Source: Flavobacteriaceae bacterium Ga0077528 (GTDB lineage: Bacteria; Bacteroidota; Bacteroidia; Flavobacteriales; Flavobacteriaceae). From it: a stretch of DNA of 64,000 nt. Each line of letters opens with the position of its first letter. The stretch's first letter is position 1. The notes under the pieces were generated by a model, which did not search any database, was not told the origin of the DNA, and was given only the letters and a program-made list of their open reading frames with translations. The translations under genes and the position numbers were made by a program. The stretch lies in assembly GCA_001464475.1 (NCBI GenBank), contig LNDX01000010.1, positions 62,001 to 126,000 of the forward strand. The letters run 5' to 3'. Positions 19,467 through 28,841 of the stretch are shown here, one piece after another.

Positions 19467-19521
19467 AATAAAATTAAACCTTTTATCAATTTCATAGTCT
19501 TATGCATAAACTTATTTGATT

Positions 19522-20385
19522 ATGAAAAAAATAACCACACTTTTACTTATCCTTCTTGCAACATCTGTAGGATTTAGTCAAGAAGACGAAAGACCAGATA
19601 ATACTGGCGACAACTTCAGCTTAGAAGGTGCTTTGGCATTATTCAAAAAATCAAACTCTTTAGAAGAATTTGAAAAATTACTCAACGAAGAAAATAACAA
19701 TGTAAATAACCTTGATTTAAATGATGATAATGATATTGATTACATTATGGTGGACGACATTCGTGAAGGTGATACGCATGCAATCGTTTTAAGTACTTAT
19801 GTAAACGATAAAGAAAAACAAGACATCGCCATAATTGGAATTGAAAAAACTGGAAATGAAAGTGCAACGCTTCAAATTGAAGGTGATGCTGATTTATATG
19901 CAGAAAATACTTTTGTAGAGCCAAATGAAGTTGTAGAATCTTCAACTGGTGGAAAAGGCGGACCAAGTGTTAGCGAATTATACACTAAACAAGTTATTGT
20001 AAATGTTTGGTTTTGGCCAAGTGTAAAATTTCTTTACGCTCCAACCTATGTAGTATGGCATTCTCCATGGAGATGGGGTTTTTATCCAAAATGGTGGAGA
20101 CCTTGGCGTCCTTATAAATATCATGTTTTTTACAACAGATGTGCTCCTCATAGAGTTTACTTCCATCGCGTTCCTACAAGAAGAGTTGTTGTAGCTCATA
20201 GAATATATGCACCAAGAAGAAATCATTCAACTTTAGTGGTTCATAACAATAGAAGAACAACTGTAGTGAAAAGCAATAATCGCAAAACAACCGTTGTAAC
20301 AAAAAATAAAAGAGGAGAAGTAAAAGCTGTAAGAGTTAAAAAATCAAATCCAAACAGAGTTAGAACTTCTGGTGGAAGAAGATAA
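19522..20385 (+). CDS. Secreted basic protein with aromatic/arginine-rich C-terminus
   Basis: I start at ATG 19522, giving the signal peptide MKKITTLLLILLATSVGFSQ; an ATG two codons upstream is also possible. The N-terminal half is acidic (NNVNNLDLNDDNDIDYI). The second half from about residue 155 is rich in Trp, Tyr, His and Arg (VWFWPSV, WRPWRPYKY) and ends with repeated TTVV and arginine-lysine blocks (about 240-287). Proteins of this layout are common in Flavobacteria and have no known function. The strong charge split suggests binding to a polyanion or the envelope, which is inference. Confidence 0.75.
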   Translation: MKKITTLLLILLATSVGFSQEDERPDNTGDNFSLEGALALFKKSNSLEEFEKLLNEENNNVNNLDLNDDNDIDYIMVDDIREGDTHAIVLSTYVNDKEKQDIAIIGIEKTGNESATLQIEGDADLYAENTFVEPNEVVESSTGGKGGPSVSELYTKQVIVNVWFWPSVKFLYAPTYVVWHSPWRWGFYPKWWRPWRPYKYHVFYNRCAPHRVYFHRVPTRRVVVAHRIYAPRRNHSTLVVHNNRRTTVVKSNNRKTTVVTKNKRGEVKAVRVKKSNPNRVRTSGGRR

Positions 20386-20415
20386 AAGTTAGTTAGTTTG
20401 ATAAATGTTTGAATT

Positions 20416-20447
20416 AATCTCATGATTTTTTTTCATGGGATTTTTTT
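20416..20447 (+). terminator. Rho-independent terminator
   Basis: AATCTCATGA and TCATGGGATT pair with one mismatch around a T-rich loop, followed by seven Ts. It slightly overlaps the stop of the convergent L,D-transpeptidase gene. Confidence 0.75.
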
Positions 20448-21039
20448 ATTCAATTATCCAAAGTAGAACTGGTTTTTTTGTTTGCTTCAATTTAGCATCC
20501 AATTTCCTCATAAATGCATCAGAAACTGCAGGACAACCCCAACTTAAAGGAGAAACTTTAGGATATATTTCTTCATTTGAAACTGCATTCCAAGAATGTA
20601 AAACCACTACCCTTTTCACAGCATTTTCATTGGTTTTTTCTAATCCATGCAACCAGTATTTTACATTTATTCCCCAAGAACTATAATCGCGCTTTCCAAT
20701 TTTATACTTTCCTTTCATGGAACAATGACTATCGGTTTTATTACTAAACTTAGCCTTTTCCCATTTATCTGGATTTTCTTCAAATTGATCACAACTTCCA
20801 TGCGTTACCAAGTTTTTATCAGAAATTTTATTTTCCTTGAAATCATAGATAAAAAATCGATTCTTTCCAGGATGAATACTTAAATCCAAAAGAAAATAGT
20901 ACTCTTCATTGAATCCGTTCTTCTTACAATATTCTAAGGCTTCAGAATTATTCGATTTATAATCTTTTGTTGGAGTTTCAACTTTTGCATTGTTACAACA
21001 GATAAAACCTAAACATAGAATAAGGAAAATGTTTTTCAT
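20446..21039 (-). CDS. Murein L,D-transpeptidase catalytic domain (YkuD-like) lipoprotein
   Basis: This 197-residue protein has a lipobox near FICCNN (Cys about 14-15) and a compact YkuD-like domain. The hallmark LSWGCPAVSD (about 166-175) holds the catalytic cysteine, and a conserved His-Ser pair VLHSWNAV lies about 20 residues earlier. Such enzymes make or break 3-3 peptidoglycan crosslinks or attach proteins to peptidoglycan. The double Cys at the lipobox leaves the exact lipidation site open. It is a single gene, convergent with the basic secreted protein. Confidence 0.8.
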   Translation of the reverse strand: MKNIFLILCLGFICCNNAKVETPTKDYKSNNSEALEYCKKNGFNEEYYFLLDLSIHPGKNRFFIYDFKENKISDKNLVTHGSCDQFEENPDKWEKAKFSNKTDSHCSMKGKYKIGKRDYSSWGINVKYWLHGLEKTNENAVKRVVVLHSWNAVSNEEIYPKVSPLSWGCPAVSDAFMRKLDAKLKQTKKPVLLWIIE

Positions 21040-21138
21040 GAAGGAGATAATTTAATCCATATTCAACGTTATATTTTGAATTATATTTAAACCTTTTGTG
21101 TTAAATAAAGTCTAAATTTATAATTCAATTCATTTGTT

Positions 21139-22536
21139 ATGAACAAAAGCAATCTTTGGTCACTTCGACTTGGTTTTTCAGGAAAGCAAGCGCAACTTAT
21201 AGAACAATTAGGATTTGAAAAATTCCTAAATCAATCATTTGCAACTACATTCGAAAAAACACTTCCAACATTTCTTGATGACGAGCCAAAAACCATTGCT
21301 GAGTTGAAAGAACTTCGTCAATCGATTAAAAACGGAACTGCAGATGACCAAAAGAAGGTTATCAAAAAGCAAATCAAAAATGCTACCGAACTAAAAAAAT
21401 GGTGGATTGATAAATTTCTTACAGAAAAATTTCCATTAAGAGAAAAGATGACCTGCTTTTGGCACAATCATTTTGTGGCAACTTCTCAAAAAGTAAAATC
21501 TACATACTGGATTTACCAACACAATATGATTTTGCGTGAAAATGCTTTTGGAAACTTTAAAGAACTCACCAAACTGATTGTAAAATCTAATGCAATGGTT
21601 CGTTATTTGGATAACGTTGACAATCGAAAAGACAAAATCAATGAAAATTTGAGTAGAGAATTATTAGAACTTTTCACCATCGGAATTGGAAATTATACTG
21701 AAAACGATATTAAAGAAGGTGCAAAAGCATTAGCTGGATTGAATCTTGGTGAAGAAAGCGCCGTTTACAGAAGATTTTTAGAAGATAATTCAACGAAAAC
21801 CTATTTTGGGAAACAAGGAAATTTTAAAGCAGATGATTTAGTTGACATCATTTTTGAACAAAAAAACACTCCTTATTTAATTACAAGAAAAATACTAAAA
21901 TGGTTTATTTATGATAATCCATCAGAAGATTTAGTGGTTTATTATGGTGATTATTTCAGAAAAATGAATTTTGAAATCAAACCACTTTTAACCAAAATTT
22001 TTACCGAAGAATATGCAAAAGAGAATTCTGGAAGCAAAATAAAAGATCCATTAACCTATCTATTTCAATTAACAGACGAGTTAAATGTTACAAATTCAAA
22101 TAGTAATTTAATTAGTTTTTTCTTGAAACAACAAGGAATGGATTTATTCAATCAACCTAATGTAAAAGGTTGGGATGGCGGAAATTCATGGTTAACATCA
22201 CAAATCTATTTACAAAGAAATAATGCCAGCGATTTACTTTGCAATGGACGAAACATCAGCCGAAAAGTATTTGACAAAATTCCTGAAGAAGGAGACGATT
22301 TAGAAATTAAGTTAGAAAAAATCAACGTCAGCATAGATTTTAATAAAAATGGAAATAACAAACAGATAATTTCAGAATTGTCAAACAGATTGCTTTTTCG
22401 AGTAGATGACAATTTACAAAAAGATATGGAAAATTTACTCAAATACGATTTTGATGCTAAAGATGCTAATGCTAATTACGCCGTTTTAAGACTATTCAAT
22501 TACATTACAAAAACTCCTGAATACCAACTGATTTAA
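21139..22536 (+). CDS. DUF1800 family protein
   Basis: This 465-residue protein has the DUF1800 signatures: KKWWIDKFLTEKFPLREKMTCFWHNHFV (about 92-119), ENLSRELLELFTIGIGNYTE (about 174-193), and WDGGNSW near residue 346. Family members are always found next to a DUF1501 protein and are thought to act in the periplasm or at the surface. This copy lacks an obvious signal peptide, beginning MNKSNLWSLRLGFSG. It lies 10 bases before the DUF1501 gene, so they form one operon. The biochemical role is not established. Confidence 0.9.
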   Translation: MNKSNLWSLRLGFSGKQAQLIEQLGFEKFLNQSFATTFEKTLPTFLDDEPKTIAELKELRQSIKNGTADDQKKVIKKQIKNATELKKWWIDKFLTEKFPLREKMTCFWHNHFVATSQKVKSTYWIYQHNMILRENAFGNFKELTKLIVKSNAMVRYLDNVDNRKDKINENLSRELLELFTIGIGNYTENDIKEGAKALAGLNLGEESAVYRRFLEDNSTKTYFGKQGNFKADDLVDIIFEQKNTPYLITRKILKWFIYDNPSEDLVVYYGDYFRKMNFEIKPLLTKIFTEEYAKENSGSKIKDPLTYLFQLTDELNVTNSNSNLISFFLKQQGMDLFNQPNVKGWDGGNSWLTSQIYLQRNNASDLLCNGRNISRKVFDKIPEEGDDLEIKLEKINVSIDFNKNGNNKQIISELSNRLLFRVDDNLQKDMENLLKYDFDAKDANANYAVLRLFNYITKTPEYQLI

Positions 22537-22546
22537 AGCTAAAATT

Positions 22547-23713
22547 ATGAACAGAAGAAACTTTTTATCGCTCACAGGAACTTTTACTGGCGGAATGCTT
22601 TTGCTTCCTGATTTTTTACATGCTTTTGGTTCTCAAAATAATTTGGTAATCGGAGAGCAATGCTTGGTTTTTATTCAATTAAATGGTGGAAATGATGGAT
22701 TGAATACTTTCATTCCATACGAGAACCCTTTATATTACGACCTTCGAACTAAAATCGCAATCAATAAAAATGATGTAATTGGAAAAAATAAAGGAATGGC
22801 TTTTCATCCAGCTTTAAAAGATTTTGCTCAAATGCAACAAAATGGCGATTTGTCGGTAATTCAAAATGTGGGTTATCCAGAACCTGTTCGTTCGCATTTT
22901 AGAAGTCAGGAAATTTGGCAAACAGCAACCGATTCTAATAAATATTTGAACGAAGGTTGGCTTGGTCGTTATTTAGATTTACAATGCAAGGAACACCAAC
23001 CAACAGCTGGAATTAATTTAGATTCTATTGACAATTTAGCTTTAAAAGGTGTCGAACCCAATTCAATCACAGTAAAAGATCCAAACCGATTTAAAATTAG
23101 AAGCGAAAAAGAAGAAAATGTAAAATTATCTGACAATCCGCAATTGGATTTTGTTAGAAAAATTGCCAACTCAGTTACAGAAGGTTCCGATGATATTCAA
23201 AAAGCTTTAGGAAAATCAACATCCGAAATTAGCTATCCTAAGACTGGTTTGGCGAAAAATCTAGAATGGATTGCTCGATTAGTCAAAGGAAATTTGAACT
23301 CCAAAGTATATTACACTTCACTTGGCGGATTTGATACACACGACAATCAATTGGACATTCACAAAAGAAAATTAACCGAATTGAACGACGCTATTTTTAG
23401 TTTTTATACCGATTTGAAAAAAGCACAATTGCTACAAAATGTGACTATTGTAGTCTTTTCAGAATTTGGAAGAAGAGTAAAAGACAATGGCAATGGAACC
23501 GATCACGGAACTGCTGCGCCAATGTTTTTAATTGGAGGAAATAACAAATCTAAAATAATAGGAAACAATCCAAATTTATCTGATTTAGACAATGGCGATT
23601 TGAAACATCAAATTGATTTTAGAAGTGTTTATGCAACGTTGTTACAACAAAAAATGTCTTTTGATTACACTAAAATCGGTATCAACAATAAACCACTAGA
23701 AGGATTATTCTAA
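22547..23713 (+). CDS. DUF1501 family protein
   Basis: The N-terminus MNRRNFLSLTGTFTGGMLLLP resembles a Tat signal peptide with RR and a hydrophobic stretch, as usual in this family. Downstream, FIQLNGGNDGLNTFIPY, FHPAL, VRSHFRSQEIWQT and GGFDTHDNQ mark the DUF1501 alkaline-phosphatase-like fold, and FSEFGRR...GTDHGTAAPMF is present near the C-terminus. The likely metal ligands (Asp and His in those motifs) are intact, so it may be a metal-dependent hydrolase. It is the partner of the DUF1800 gene upstream. The substrate is unknown. Confidence 0.9.
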   Translation: MNRRNFLSLTGTFTGGMLLLPDFLHAFGSQNNLVIGEQCLVFIQLNGGNDGLNTFIPYENPLYYDLRTKIAINKNDVIGKNKGMAFHPALKDFAQMQQNGDLSVIQNVGYPEPVRSHFRSQEIWQTATDSNKYLNEGWLGRYLDLQCKEHQPTAGINLDSIDNLALKGVEPNSITVKDPNRFKIRSEKEENVKLSDNPQLDFVRKIANSVTEGSDDIQKALGKSTSEISYPKTGLAKNLEWIARLVKGNLNSKVYYTSLGGFDTHDNQLDIHKRKLTELNDAIFSFYTDLKKAQLLQNVTIVVFSEFGRRVKDNGNGTDHGTAAPMFLIGGNNKSKIIGNNPNLSDLDNGDLKHQIDFRSVYATLLQQKMSFDYTKIGINNKPLEGLF

Positions 23714-23732
23714 ACTTTAAGTAGATAAACTT

Positions 23733-23761
23733 TTGAACTCATTAACAAAGGACTATCTTTG
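23733..23761 (+). promoter_or_regulatory. Bacteroidota-type promoter of the DMT transporter gene
   Basis: TTG at 23733-23735 and TATCTTTG at 23754-23761 are 18 bases apart, matching the Flavobacterium consensus TTG-N(17-23)-TAnnTTTG. The start codon follows 22 bases later. Confidence 0.55.
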
Positions 23762-23783
23762 TCGGCTTTTTAAAAAATAAAAA

Positions 23784-24689
23784 ATGTTAAAGAATAGTGT
23801 CCTTAAAGGTGTGATTTTAGTGGGTCTTGGTGCGTCAAGTTACGGAATGCTAGCCACTTTTGTAAAACTTGCTTATCAAGAAAATTATACAACAGCTGAA
23901 GTTACCATATCTCAATTCATTTATGGAATTCTCGGAATGCTATTGATTAATGCCTTTCAAAAATCGACTTCTAAAACTGCTGTTGAAAAAGCAACTCCAA
24001 AGAACATTTTTCAATTAATGTTAGCTGGAACTTCCTTAGGAATGACAAGTGTTTTCTACTATTTATGTGTACGCTATATTGATGTTTCAATTGCTATTGT
24101 TTTATTAATGCAAACCGTTTGGATGGGTGTTTTATTAGAATGGTTTCTTGAAAAAAGAAAACCATCTACTCAAAAAACTATTGCTGTATTGATAGTACTA
24201 TTAGGTACCATTTTAGCTACAAATATTTTAAATAGCAAAGTAACTATAGATTGGAGAGGAATTTTTTGGGGATTACTAGCTGCTGCTTCATTTACAACAA
24301 CAATGTTTACAGCTAATAGAATTGCTGTAGGAATTTCATCTGCGCAAAGAAGTTTATATATGTTATTGGGCGGAGCAGTTATAGTCTTTGGATTTGCATT
24401 ATTTACACAAAACACACCTTTCAATTTTGATATTTTCTTAAAATGGGGAATCTTCTTGGCCTTATTTGGAACTATCATTCCTCCTATTCTTATGAATGCC
24501 GGATTTCCTATTACTGGAATTGGTCTTGGAAGTATTGTCTCTGCACTCGAACTGCCTGTATCTGTGCTAATGGCCTATATTATATTAAATGAAAAAGTAG
24601 TTTTCATTCAATGGATTGGGATAATTTTAATCATTATTGCCATTATCATTATGAATATTAAATCTAATTTTTTATCAAAAAACCAATAA
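23784..24689 (+). CDS. EamA/DMT-superfamily transporter
   Basis: This 301-residue protein has about ten membrane segments forming two EamA repeats (about 8-145 and 155-295). Typical features are the start LVGLGASSYGMLATFVKLAY, a GMTSVFYYLCVRYI segment, and the second-repeat end LNEKVVFIQWIGIILIIIAI. DMT carriers export or import small metabolites such as amino acids across the inner membrane, but sequence rarely gives the substrate. It has its own promoter and stands alone. Confidence 0.88.
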   Translation: MLKNSVLKGVILVGLGASSYGMLATFVKLAYQENYTTAEVTISQFIYGILGMLLINAFQKSTSKTAVEKATPKNIFQLMLAGTSLGMTSVFYYLCVRYIDVSIAIVLLMQTVWMGVLLEWFLEKRKPSTQKTIAVLIVLLGTILATNILNSKVTIDWRGIFWGLLAAASFTTTMFTANRIAVGISSAQRSLYMLLGGAVIVFGFALFTQNTPFNFDIFLKWGIFLALFGTIIPPILMNAGFPITGIGLGSIVSALELPVSVLMAYIILNEKVVFIQWIGIILIIIAIIIMNIKSNFLSKNQ

Positions 24690-24766
24690 GTTTGTCAAAC
24701 TAATTCTACAAGTTCATTTTTTTTGTTAATTTTTATTTATATTCGTAAAACAAAACAACAAACTAA

Positions 24767-25138
24767 ATGGACAAACCTTGGCACCTTTATGTCATGGCGG
24801 TGTTTTACATACTCGCCGGAATCAATCATTTCAGAAAACCTGATGTGTATTATAAAATAATTCCTCCTTTTCTAACTAATAAAAAATTCGTAAATGAAAT
24901 ATCAGGTTTGTTAGAAATAATGTTTGGTATTTACTTATGTATTCCTATTTTTTCAAATTTAGCAGCCATCTCTATTATAATATTGCTTTTACTCATTTTT
25001 CCAGCTAACATTTACATGTTAATTAATGAAAAAGCAAGTTTAGGTTTCCCAAAATGGGTACTATTTGCTAGATTACCAATACAATTCCTACTTATATATT
25101 GGGCTTGTCAATATGCAGACTTCACAAGAATTGTATAG
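24767..25138 (+). CDS. DoxX-like small membrane protein
   Basis: This 123-residue protein has four predicted membrane helices (about 5-22, 43-62, 66-86 and 98-116). The start HLYVMAVFYILAGINHFRKPDVY, with NHF and a following aromatic stretch, is characteristic of DoxX/MauE-like proteins. Some relatives supply electrons to oxidases or act in redox balance. No such partner is next to it here. It lies 28 bases before aqpZ and may be co-transcribed with it. Confidence 0.75.
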   Translation: MDKPWHLYVMAVFYILAGINHFRKPDVYYKIIPPFLTNKKFVNEISGLLEIMFGIYLCIPIFSNLAAISIIILLLLIFPANIYMLINEKASLGFPKWVLFARLPIQFLLIYWACQYADFTRIV

Positions 25139-25166
25139 AAATTAATAATAACTAAACTAAATAAAT

Positions 25167-25889
25167 ATGAAAAAACTATTAGCAGAATTTTTTGGAACTT
25201 ATTGGCTTGTTTTTGGCGGATGCGGTAGCGCCTTATTTGCAGCAGGATACGTAACTCCTACTGGTGTCCATTTAGGAATTGGATTCTTAGGTGTAGCTCT
25301 AGCTTTTGGACTAACCGTACTTACAATGGCTTATGCTGTTGGACATATTTCTGGCGGACATTTCAATCCTGCAGTTTCTTTTGGTCTATGGGCTAGCGGA
25401 CGTTTTTCTGCAAAAGACTTAATACCTTACATTGTTGCGCAATGTGTTGGAGCTTTAGCAGCTGCTGGATCACTTTTTTATATTTGGTCAGGCAAAACTG
25501 GAAATGTTATAGACAACACTAGTGCTGGTGCTTTTGCATCTAATGGTTTTGGTAAGTTTTCTCCAGATGGATACTCAATGATTTCATGCTTTACTGCCGA
25601 ATTCTTGTTAACTATGTTTTTCTTATTAGTAATTCTAGGAGCAACAGATAAATTTGCTAACGGAAAATTTGCCGGAATTGCTATTGGTTTAGCTTTAACT
25701 TTAATACATTTAATTAGTATTCCAATTACTAATACTTCTGTAAATCCTGCTCGTTCTCTATCTCAAGCGTTGTTTACACAAGGAGAACCTTTAGGACAAG
25801 TATGGTTGTTTTGGGTAGCTCCAATATTAGGAGCCATTGTTGGAGGACTTATTTATAAAAATCTTCTTCAAAAAACAGATAACGATTAA
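25167..25889 (+). CDS. aqpZ: Aquaporin Z
   Basis: This 240-residue inner-membrane channel passes water. Both half-helix NPA motifs are present: [10 protein letters not shown] (about 64-73) and NTSVNPARS (about 188-196). The selectivity-filter arginine follows the second NPA (NPAR), and the residue context fits a water-specific AqpZ, not a glycerol facilitator. The length and six-helix layout are standard. It is followed by a terminator. Confidence 0.95.
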   Translation: MKKLLAEFFGTYWLVFGGCGSALFAAGYVTPTGVHLGIGFLGVALAFGLTVLTMAYAVGHISGGHFNPAVSFGLWASGRFSAKDLIPYIVAQCVGALAAAGSLFYIWSGKTGNVIDNTSAGAFASNGFGKFSPDGYSMISCFTAEFLLTMFFLLVILGATDKFANGKFAGIAIGLALTLIHLISIPITNTSVNPARSLSQALFTQGEPLGQVWLFWVAPILGAIVGGLIYKNLLQKTDND

Positions 25890-25913
25890 TTAATTCATCT
25901 TAATTATTATTAG

Positions 25914-25943
25914 AACGACGGAATTATTTTCGTCGTTTTTTTT
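25914..25943 (+). terminator. Rho-independent terminator of aqpZ
   Basis: AACGACG and CGTCGTT form a 7-bp stem with a 10-base loop, followed by six or more Ts. Confidence 0.85.
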
Positions 25944-25956
25944 ATATTTTTGGAAA

Positions 25957-26559
25957 ATGAATTCTCTATTTCCTTCCGAAAAAATAACCTTTGATTTACC
26001 CAACGCAGAAATTGAGTATTATCCTAATTTCTTTGATGCTGATAAATCTATAATGCTTTTTGAAAAACTATTAAATGAAATTCCATGGCAGCAAGATAAT
26101 ATCACGGTTTTCGGAAAAACACATCCACAACCAAGATTAACATCACTTTTTGGAAACGAAGGAAAACCTTACTCCTATTCCAATATTGTGATGCAACCTC
26201 ATCATTGGAATCCACTATTGATGTTTATTAAAAATGAAATTGAAGAAGTTTGCTCAGAAAATTTCACAACTGTACTTCTCAATTTATATAGAGATGGCAA
26301 AGACAGTAATGGTTGGCACGCCGATAATGAAAAGGAATTAGGACGAAATCCAGTAATTGCATCAGTAAGTTTTGGAGCCGAACGAAGTTTTCACTTGCAA
26401 CACAACACTATCACTGATGCTAAACTAAAAATCACCTTAGAAAATGGAAGTTTACTACTTATGAAAGGAGAAACTCAACATTTTTGGAAACATCAAATTC
26501 CAAAAACAGCCAAATCTATTGCACCAAGAATTAATTTAACCTTTCGTATTATCAAATAA
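25957..26559 (+). CDS. AlkB-like 2-oxoglutarate/Fe(II) dioxygenase
   Basis: This 200-residue AlkB-family protein repairs alkylated nucleic acid bases by oxidative demethylation, using Fe(II) and 2-oxoglutarate. The iron triad is visible: HxD in NGWHADNEKELG (H about 119, D about 121) and the distal His in GETQHFWKH (about 173). The 2-oxoglutarate-binding arginines are in APRINLTFRII at the end. The N-terminal nucleotide-recognition lid (TVFGKTHPQPRLTSLFG) is present, closest in style to the ALKBH2/3 group. It stands alone. Confidence 0.92.
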   Translation: MNSLFPSEKITFDLPNAEIEYYPNFFDADKSIMLFEKLLNEIPWQQDNITVFGKTHPQPRLTSLFGNEGKPYSYSNIVMQPHHWNPLLMFIKNEIEEVCSENFTTVLLNLYRDGKDSNGWHADNEKELGRNPVIASVSFGAERSFHLQHNTITDAKLKITLENGSLLLMKGETQHFWKHQIPKTAKSIAPRINLTFRIIK

Positions 26560-26593
26560 TATTTTGATTATTTTTGATGAAAATCAAATTACA

Positions 26594-27421
26594 ATGAATG
26601 ACATAATACATTATTTTGAAAGCATTCCCTCTTTGCATAGAGCTTTAATATTAGCTGGTGGAATTGCTATATTTTGGTTGATTGAAAGCGCAATTCCCTT
26701 TTTTAAATTTCAATATAATAAATGGCAACATGCCGGAATTAATATCTTTTTTACAATAACTACAATTATAGTAAATTTTGCATTGGCTTTTATTTTATTA
26801 AAAACAGCTGATTATACAACTATTAAAGAATTCGGAATATTAAACTGGTTACCAAAAATGAATCCAATAGCTTTTACTGTAGTTGGAATACTTTTATTGG
26901 ATTTTATTGGAGCCTATTTGGCCCATTTCACTGAACACAAAGTAAAATTATTGTGGAGATTTCATTTAATTCATCATTCAGATACTTATATAGATACTAC
27001 ATCAGGAAATCGTCATCATCCTGGAGAAAGTGTAATTCGATTTGTTTTTACAACTTTAGGAGTTCTTATTGTAGGTTGTCCAATGTGGATGGTATTTATG
27101 TACCAAACACTATCAGTTGTTGCAACTCAATTCACACATGCTAATATTTGTTTGCCAAAAAAATTAGATAAAGTCATGAGTTACCTATTAGTTTCACCAG
27201 ATATGCATAAAATTCATCATCATTACAAACTTCCTTATACTGATAGTAATTATGGAAATATCTTCTCTATTTGGGATAGAATTTTTGGGACATTTAGCTA
27301 TATGGAAAGAGAAACTATCATTTATGGAGTTGACACACACATGGATCCAAATGAGAATAATAAACTAGTTAGTTTGTTGAAAATTCCATTCCAAAAGACA
27401 CGTTCACCTCAAAAAGAATAA
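26594..27421 (+). CDS. Sterol desaturase/fatty acid hydroxylase family protein
   Basis: I start at ATG 26594 (MNDIIHYFESIPSLH); an upstream in-frame TTG at 26564 seems less likely. This 275-residue membrane protein has four to five helices. The histidine clusters of the di-iron fatty acid hydroxylase superfamily are present: HFTEH (about 115), HLIHHSD (about 127) and NRHHPGE (about 142), followed by THANI and HKIHHHYKLPYTDSNYG (about 206-222). The family oxidises lipids at the inner membrane. The substrate could be a hopanoid, fatty acid or ornithine lipid and cannot be read from the sequence. Confidence 0.88.
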   Translation: MNDIIHYFESIPSLHRALILAGGIAIFWLIESAIPFFKFQYNKWQHAGINIFFTITTIIVNFALAFILLKTADYTTIKEFGILNWLPKMNPIAFTVVGILLLDFIGAYLAHFTEHKVKLLWRFHLIHHSDTYIDTTSGNRHHPGESVIRFVFTTLGVLIVGCPMWMVFMYQTLSVVATQFTHANICLPKKLDKVMSYLLVSPDMHKIHHHYKLPYTDSNYGNIFSIWDRIFGTFSYMERETIIYGVDTHMDPNENNKLVSLLKIPFQKTRSPQKE

Positions 27422-27524
27422 AATTTTTACAAACATTTAAAAAAGTAATTATTTTTTTTCTTAATATTGGTATATAAATTGATTGATAAAAAAGAACTAA
27501 CATTAAAATTGTGCTTTTCGACTA

Positions 27525-27800
27525 ATGAAAAAAAGTAAAAGAGTAGAACTTGACGACGAACAATTAGAGCGAGTTGTAAGTATGGCTCAAGAGGAGAGAA
27601 AACCTTTTGAAGTATTAAAAGCTGAATTTGGAATAACCGAAAATGAGGTTACCGAATTGATGCGAAAAAGATTATCCAAAGACAATTTTGAACTTTGGAA
27701 GAAAAAAGTTGCAGCAAGTAAACCAAAACCAAAACCAATGGTTGATGATGACTTTGACGATTTAGATGGCAAATATTACATGAAAAATAAATTTGATTAA
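27525..27800 (+). CDS. DUF2805/TIGR03643 small protein
   Basis: This 91-residue soluble protein fits the TIGR03643/DUF2805 family: VELDDEQLERVVSMAQEERKPFEVLKAEFGITENEVTELMRK, then FELWKKKV. The first half looks like a helix-turn-helix (about 28-50). The tail is rich in lysine-proline repeats (KPKPKP) and aspartate. The function is unknown; a nucleic-acid-binding role is suggested only by the helix-turn-helix appearance. A strong terminator follows. Confidence 0.85.
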   Translation: MKKSKRVELDDEQLERVVSMAQEERKPFEVLKAEFGITENEVTELMRKRLSKDNFELWKKKVAASKPKPKPMVDDDFDDLDGKYYMKNKFD

Positions 27801-27820
27801 ATATAATCAGATAACCTCCA

Positions 27821-27847
27821 AGCGATAAGAAATTATCGCTTTTTTTA
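27821..27847 (+). terminator. Rho-independent terminator
   Basis: AGCGATAA and TTATCGCT form an 8-bp stem around GAAA, followed by seven Ts. Confidence 0.92.
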
Positions 27848-27970
27848 TTTTATAACATTCTTTATTTACTGACTTAAAAAACATTTTGATAAATTTATTT
27901 AAAATAAATATTAATTTTATTAATTATTAATTAAATATTATTTAATTTTGTTTATTATAATTTCAATATT

Positions 27971-28249
27971 ATGCAACCAAAACTTCCAGTTCAATGTCCA
28001 AGTTGTGAAAGTTCTCTTTCAGTAACACAATTAAGTTGTAGCAATTGCGCTACATCTGTTTCTGGTAATTATTCCCTTCCATTATTGCTTCAAATTACCG
28101 AAGAAGAGCAGAATTTTATCTTACAATTTTTTCTAACTAGCGGTAGTTTAAAAGAAATGGCTACTCAAATGGGAAATAGTTATCCAACTGTAAGAAACAA
28201 ATTGGATGATATTATCAACAAAATAAATCACTTAAAATCCAAACAATAA
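27971..28249 (+). CDS. DUF2089 family zinc-ribbon/HTH regulator
   Basis: This 92-residue protein starts with a two-CxxC zinc ribbon (CPSCESSLSVTQLSCSNC, about 9-26), followed by a helix-turn-helix-like segment (LTSGSLKEMATQMGNSYPTVRNKLDDII, about 57-84). DUF2089 proteins are small predicted DNA-binding regulators. It lies 2 bases before a membrane protein gene, then a hydrolase gene, giving a tight three-gene operon that it may control. Confidence 0.85.
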   Translation: MQPKLPVQCPSCESSLSVTQLSCSNCATSVSGNYSLPLLLQITEEEQNFILQFFLTSGSLKEMATQMGNSYPTVRNKLDDIINKINHLKSKQ

Positions 28250-28251
28250 GT

Positions 28252-28836
28252 ATGAAAAAAATAATATTTAATCCTTTTCAAAACTATTCCGAAAAGCAAT
28301 TAATAACATTTGGAATTTTAGCAGGTATCATCGGATGCTTTCTAGCACTTGCCTTTAATGGACGATTCGATGGTGTTCTTGATTTACATTTTATAGAAAA
28401 AACATCTATTGCAAGAACAGCAATTGATTTAACAATAAATATTTTTATTCTATCAGCACTTTTATTTCTTGTTGGCAAAATAGTAAATAAAAAAACACGC
28501 TTTATTGACATTATAGCAACAAGCCTAATTGCAAAAATTCCTTTTTACTTCCTATTATTTTTCAATGTAAACAACAAAATGTATTTGGTTACTGAAAAAC
28601 TAATAAATATGGTTTCAAAAAACAAACAAATCAATATTGAAAATTCAGAAATGGCTCTACTTGTATTTTCAGGGATTGCAACATTTACCTGCTTAATTTG
28701 GTCAATAATCCTTCTTTTCAATGGATTTAAAACTGCAACCAACTCAAAAGAAGCAAAACATATTTTACTTTTTGCTTTAGCAATAATTCTAGCTGAAGTG
28801 ATATCAAAAATTATAATACTAAAACTAAACTATTAG
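28252..28836 (+). CDS. Multi-spanning membrane protein (YIP1-like) of unknown function
   Basis: This 194-residue protein has about five predicted membrane helices (near 18-38, 60-80, 88-105, 135-158 and 168-188). The opening NPFQNYSEKQLITFGILAGIIG and overall layout are reminiscent of YIP1-type membrane proteins, but the match is by appearance only. It is the middle gene of a DUF2089-membrane protein-hydrolase operon with gaps of 2 and 5 bases. A role as a membrane sensor or partner of the small regulator is inference. Confidence 0.7.
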   Translation: MKKIIFNPFQNYSEKQLITFGILAGIIGCFLALAFNGRFDGVLDLHFIEKTSIARTAIDLTINIFILSALLFLVGKIVNKKTRFIDIIATSLIAKIPFYFLLFFNVNNKMYLVTEKLINMVSKNKQINIENSEMALLVFSGIATFTCLIWSIILLFNGFKTATNSKEAKHILLFALAIILAEVISKIIILKLNY

Positions 28837-28841
28837 ATAAA